Below are positions 6,767 to 7,914 of a DNA stretch of 7,914 nt, piece after piece. The stretch is taken from NCBI GenBank assembly GCA_002378585.1, contig DFSJ01000002.1, positions 4,632-12,545 of the forward strand, in the 5' to 3' direction. The notes under the pieces are model-generated. The model did not search any database and was not told the origin of the DNA. It worked only from the letters and a program-made list of their open reading frames with translations. The DNA comes from Flavobacteriaceae bacterium UBA3440. Its GTDB lineage: Bacteria; Bacteroidota; Bacteroidia; Flavobacteriales; Flavobacteriaceae. Both the position numbers and the translations under genes were made by a program. Positions within the stretch are counted from its first letter, which is position 1. The number at the start of each line of letters is the position of its first letter.

Positions 6767-6798
6767 TTGAAAAGAATTAATTCTTGTCGCTAACTTTG
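6767..6798 (+). promoter_or_regulatory. Candidate Bacteroidota promoter of the BspA-like gene
   Basis: TAACTTTG at 6791-6798 fits the Bacteroidota -7 consensus TAnnTTTG exactly. A TTG at 6767-6769 lies 21 bases upstream, within the spacing reported for Flavobacterium (TTG, 17-23 bases, TAnnTTTG). Transcription would start near 6803, only a few bases before ATG 6807, which implies a nearly leaderless message or a later start codon (GTG 6831). Confidence 0.45.
6772..6785. repeat. 14-base perfect palindrome within the candidate promoter spacer
   Basis: AAGAATTAATTCTT is perfectly self-complementary. It falls between the candidate TTG (6767-6769) and TAACTTTG (6791-6798) elements, where a bound dimeric repressor would block RNA polymerase. 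Its role as an operator is inference, and AT-rich palindromes arise by chance more often than balanced ones. Confidence 0.5.
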
Positions 6799-6806
6799 AA
6801 AAGTTC

Positions 6807-7586
6807 ATGATCCATAAACCTTGGTGCACTGTGTTTAAAAATTTGGTATTTGCCTGGATGATTTTCACTCTTTTTTCTTGTTCTGTGGATCAAGATCAGG
6901 ACAATAAATTAAGGGATTTCACCGATGAAGAATCGCTTGAAGTAGGTCTGGTACCCCAGGAAAATCCCTCAGGAAATACCAACGCACAAAACGGTCAGAA
7001 TACAGGGAATCAAGGATCAACAGCTGCCAGTACGGGTCTTTCAATAGGGGCCAATCAGGTGACCATCATAGCCGATAGCTCATTGAAACCCGGGGACAGA
7101 GCAGTACTTAATGGGATTGAATACCTCATTGTAGACAATCAATCTTTGCGAGAAATAGTCGTGAACCAGCGGGAAGATTTGTCTCGATTAGTGACCACCT
7201 ATGTCACAGACATGAGTGAACTCTTTAAAAACAAGCAAACACTAACCCCTAATATTTCCTCTTGGGACACCAGTAATGTAACCCACATGAAATCGATGTT
7301 TGAAGGAGCCACCATATATAACGGAGATGTCAGTTTTTGGAATACGGGAAAAGTGACTGATTTCTCCTATATGTTTGCTCAGACAGGTGGTTTTAACCAA
7401 GATATTGGAAGCTGGGACACTAAGGCATCGACCAACATGGAAGGTATGTTTTATAAAGCGGCTGTTTTTAACCAAGACCTGAGTTATTGGTGTGTCTCTT
7501 TGATTACCCAACCCCCAACGTTGTTTTCTGCTGAATCACCCATACCTCAAGAATTTTTACCACGTTGGGGCACTTGTCCTGACTAA
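6807..7586 (+). CDS. BspA-family (DUF285) repeat lipoprotein
   Basis: A 259-residue predicted lipoprotein. The signal ends in the lipobox LFSC with the lipidated Cys at 25; the following SVDQDQDN is acidic, as in the export signals of Bacteroidota surface lipoproteins. A flexible Asn/Gly/Gln/Ser linker (about 53-76) leads to a domain with GDRAVLNGIEYLIVDNQSL (96-114). Four degenerate DUF285 units of about 25 residues follow (about 133-231), with the hallmarks VTxM, MF, FNQDI and SWDT. The tail WCV (229-231) to RWGTCPD (253-259) looks like the family's C-terminal cap, and its two Cys (230, 257) could form a disulfide. Related proteins act in adhesion or surface interactions; the partner here is unknown. 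Four repeats is short for this family. ATG 6807 is the listed start; GTG 6831 would give a more typical lipoprotein signal (MFKNLVFAWMIFTLFSC) and a proper leader after the candidate promoter. Confidence 0.88.
   Translation: MIHKPWCTVFKNLVFAWMIFTLFSCSVDQDQDNKLRDFTDEESLEVGLVPQENPSGNTNAQNGQNTGNQGSTAASTGLSIGANQVTIIADSSLKPGDRAVLNGIEYLIVDNQSLREIVVNQREDLSRLVTTYVTDMSELFKNKQTLTPNISSWDTSNVTHMKSMFEGATIYNGDVSFWNTGKVTDFSYMFAQTGGFNQDIGSWDTKASTNMEGMFYKAAVFNQDLSYWCVSLITQPPTLFSAESPIPQEFLPRWGTCPD
7203..7499 (+). repeat. Tandem DUF285 repeat-coding units (four, about 75 bases each)
   Basis: The units end in SWDTS, FWNTG, SWDTK and YWCVS and begin with VTDM, NVTHM, KVTDF and ASTNM. The DNA also repeats: TTTTAACCAAGA occurs at both 7391 and 7469, and CTGGGACAC/TTGGGACAC appears in two units. 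The degeneracy indicates old duplication within the gene rather than recent expansion. Confidence 0.75.
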
Positions 7587-7696
7587 CTTATCAAAGAGCC
7601 ATAACTTATGGAGGTATTTATTATCTTCCACTCAATTTCTAGGGAACAGATATCTAATAACAACCCACTGCTCATAGGGCCTAAATAAATAAACAC
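7587..7696. other. Intergenic region between the BspA-like and DUF2911 genes
   Basis: This 110-base gap has no supported open frame, no clear rho-independent terminator and no exact TAnnTTTG element. It contains the dyad CCATAACTTATGG (7599-7611; 6-base arms around one central base) and the short palindrome AGATATCT (7648-7655). The DUF2911 gene may have its own promoter here or be read through from upstream. Confidence 0.5.
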
Positions 7697-7914
7697 ATGA
7701 AAAAATTCACCTTGCTTTCGTTACTGCTTGTGTTGCAAACCACCTTGATGGCCCAAATTCAGGTGCCACCAGCCAGTCCTACTTTCGAAGTTAAAGGAAC
7801 GATTGGATTGACAGAGGTCCATCTGGTTTACTCAAGACCCAGTGCTAAAGGCCGTGTGGTTGCCGGTGAATTAATTCCTTATGGGGAAGTATGGCGAACA
7901 GGCGCCAACGCCTC
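7697..7914 (+). CDS. Secreted DUF2911 domain protein, 3'-truncated by window edge
   Basis: ATG 7697 opens a frame that stays open to the end of the window (72 full codons visible). It begins with a signal peptide: a lysine-containing start (MKKFTLLS), a hydrophobic core, and likely cleavage after MAQ at about residue 20. The mature part shows the DUF2911 opening: VKGTIGLTEVHLVYSRPSAKGR, then VAGELIPYGEVWRTGANA. DUF2911 proteins are common periplasmic or secreted proteins in Bacteroidota with no established activity. The first 72 residues are enough for the family assignment but say nothing about later domains. No promoter was recognised in the 110 bases upstream, so co-transcription with the BspA-like gene is possible but not shown. 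Confidence 0.88.
   Translation, partial: MKKFTLLSLLLVLQTTLMAQIQVPPASPTFEVKGTIGLTEVHLVYSRPSAKGRVVAGELIPYGEVWRTGANA

Noticed and set aside
7242..7511. Open frame of 89 codons on the - strand
   Set aside because: It is opposite the DUF285 repeats; its own repetitive look (HVGR, HVGY) is just the complement of the repeat units.
1..7914. tRNA, rRNA, CRISPR, insertion sequences or phage genes
   Set aside because: No tRNA-like arms, regularly spaced repeats, transposase-like frames or terminal inverted repeats were seen by eye on either strand.

Overview
The window looks like chromosomal DNA of a Bacteroidota species, probably a marine or environmental Cytophagales- or Flavobacteriales-type bacterium. 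The protein families present (DUF3570, FecR with a DUF4974-like C-terminus, BspA/DUF285 repeat lipoprotein, DUF2911) are typical of that phylum, genes lack strong Shine-Dalgarno sequences, and one upstream region carries a TAnnTTTG promoter element. I cannot name the genus. No mobile element, CRISPR array, tRNA or rRNA was found.

Region 1 (1-5523, + strand) is a tightly packed gene run: the 3' part of a DUF3570 outer-membrane protein (open at the left edge), an ECF sigma factor, a FecR-type anti-sigma factor, a TonB-dependent receptor with an N-terminal signalling (STN) domain, and a small four-helix DoxX/DUF417-like membrane protein. Gaps are 2 to 5 bases, and the receptor gene starts inside the anti-sigma gene. 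The middle three genes form a complete cell-surface signalling unit. On the family model, ligand binding at the receptor is relayed through its STN domain to the periplasmic part of FecR, which releases the sigma factor so that it transcribes the target genes. The ligand is unknown. Aspartate-rich stretches in the DUF3570 protein and in a receptor loop make a cation or metal complex one possibility, as inference only.

Region 2 (5524-6682, - strand) holds two genes read towards region 1: an 89-residue two-helix membrane protein of unknown function, followed by a DUF1295 / steroid 5-alpha-reductase-like integral membrane protein. The latter ends on the base next to the stop codon of the DoxX-like gene, so the two operons converge with no intergenic DNA.

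Region 3 (6683-7914) starts with a 124-base divergent intergenic region rich in dyad symmetry (a 10-base inverted repeat and a 14-base palindrome) and a Bacteroidota-type promoter. It is followed on the + strand by a BspA-family repeat lipoprotein (6807-7586), a 110-base gap, and the 5' end of a secreted DUF2911 protein that runs off the right edge.
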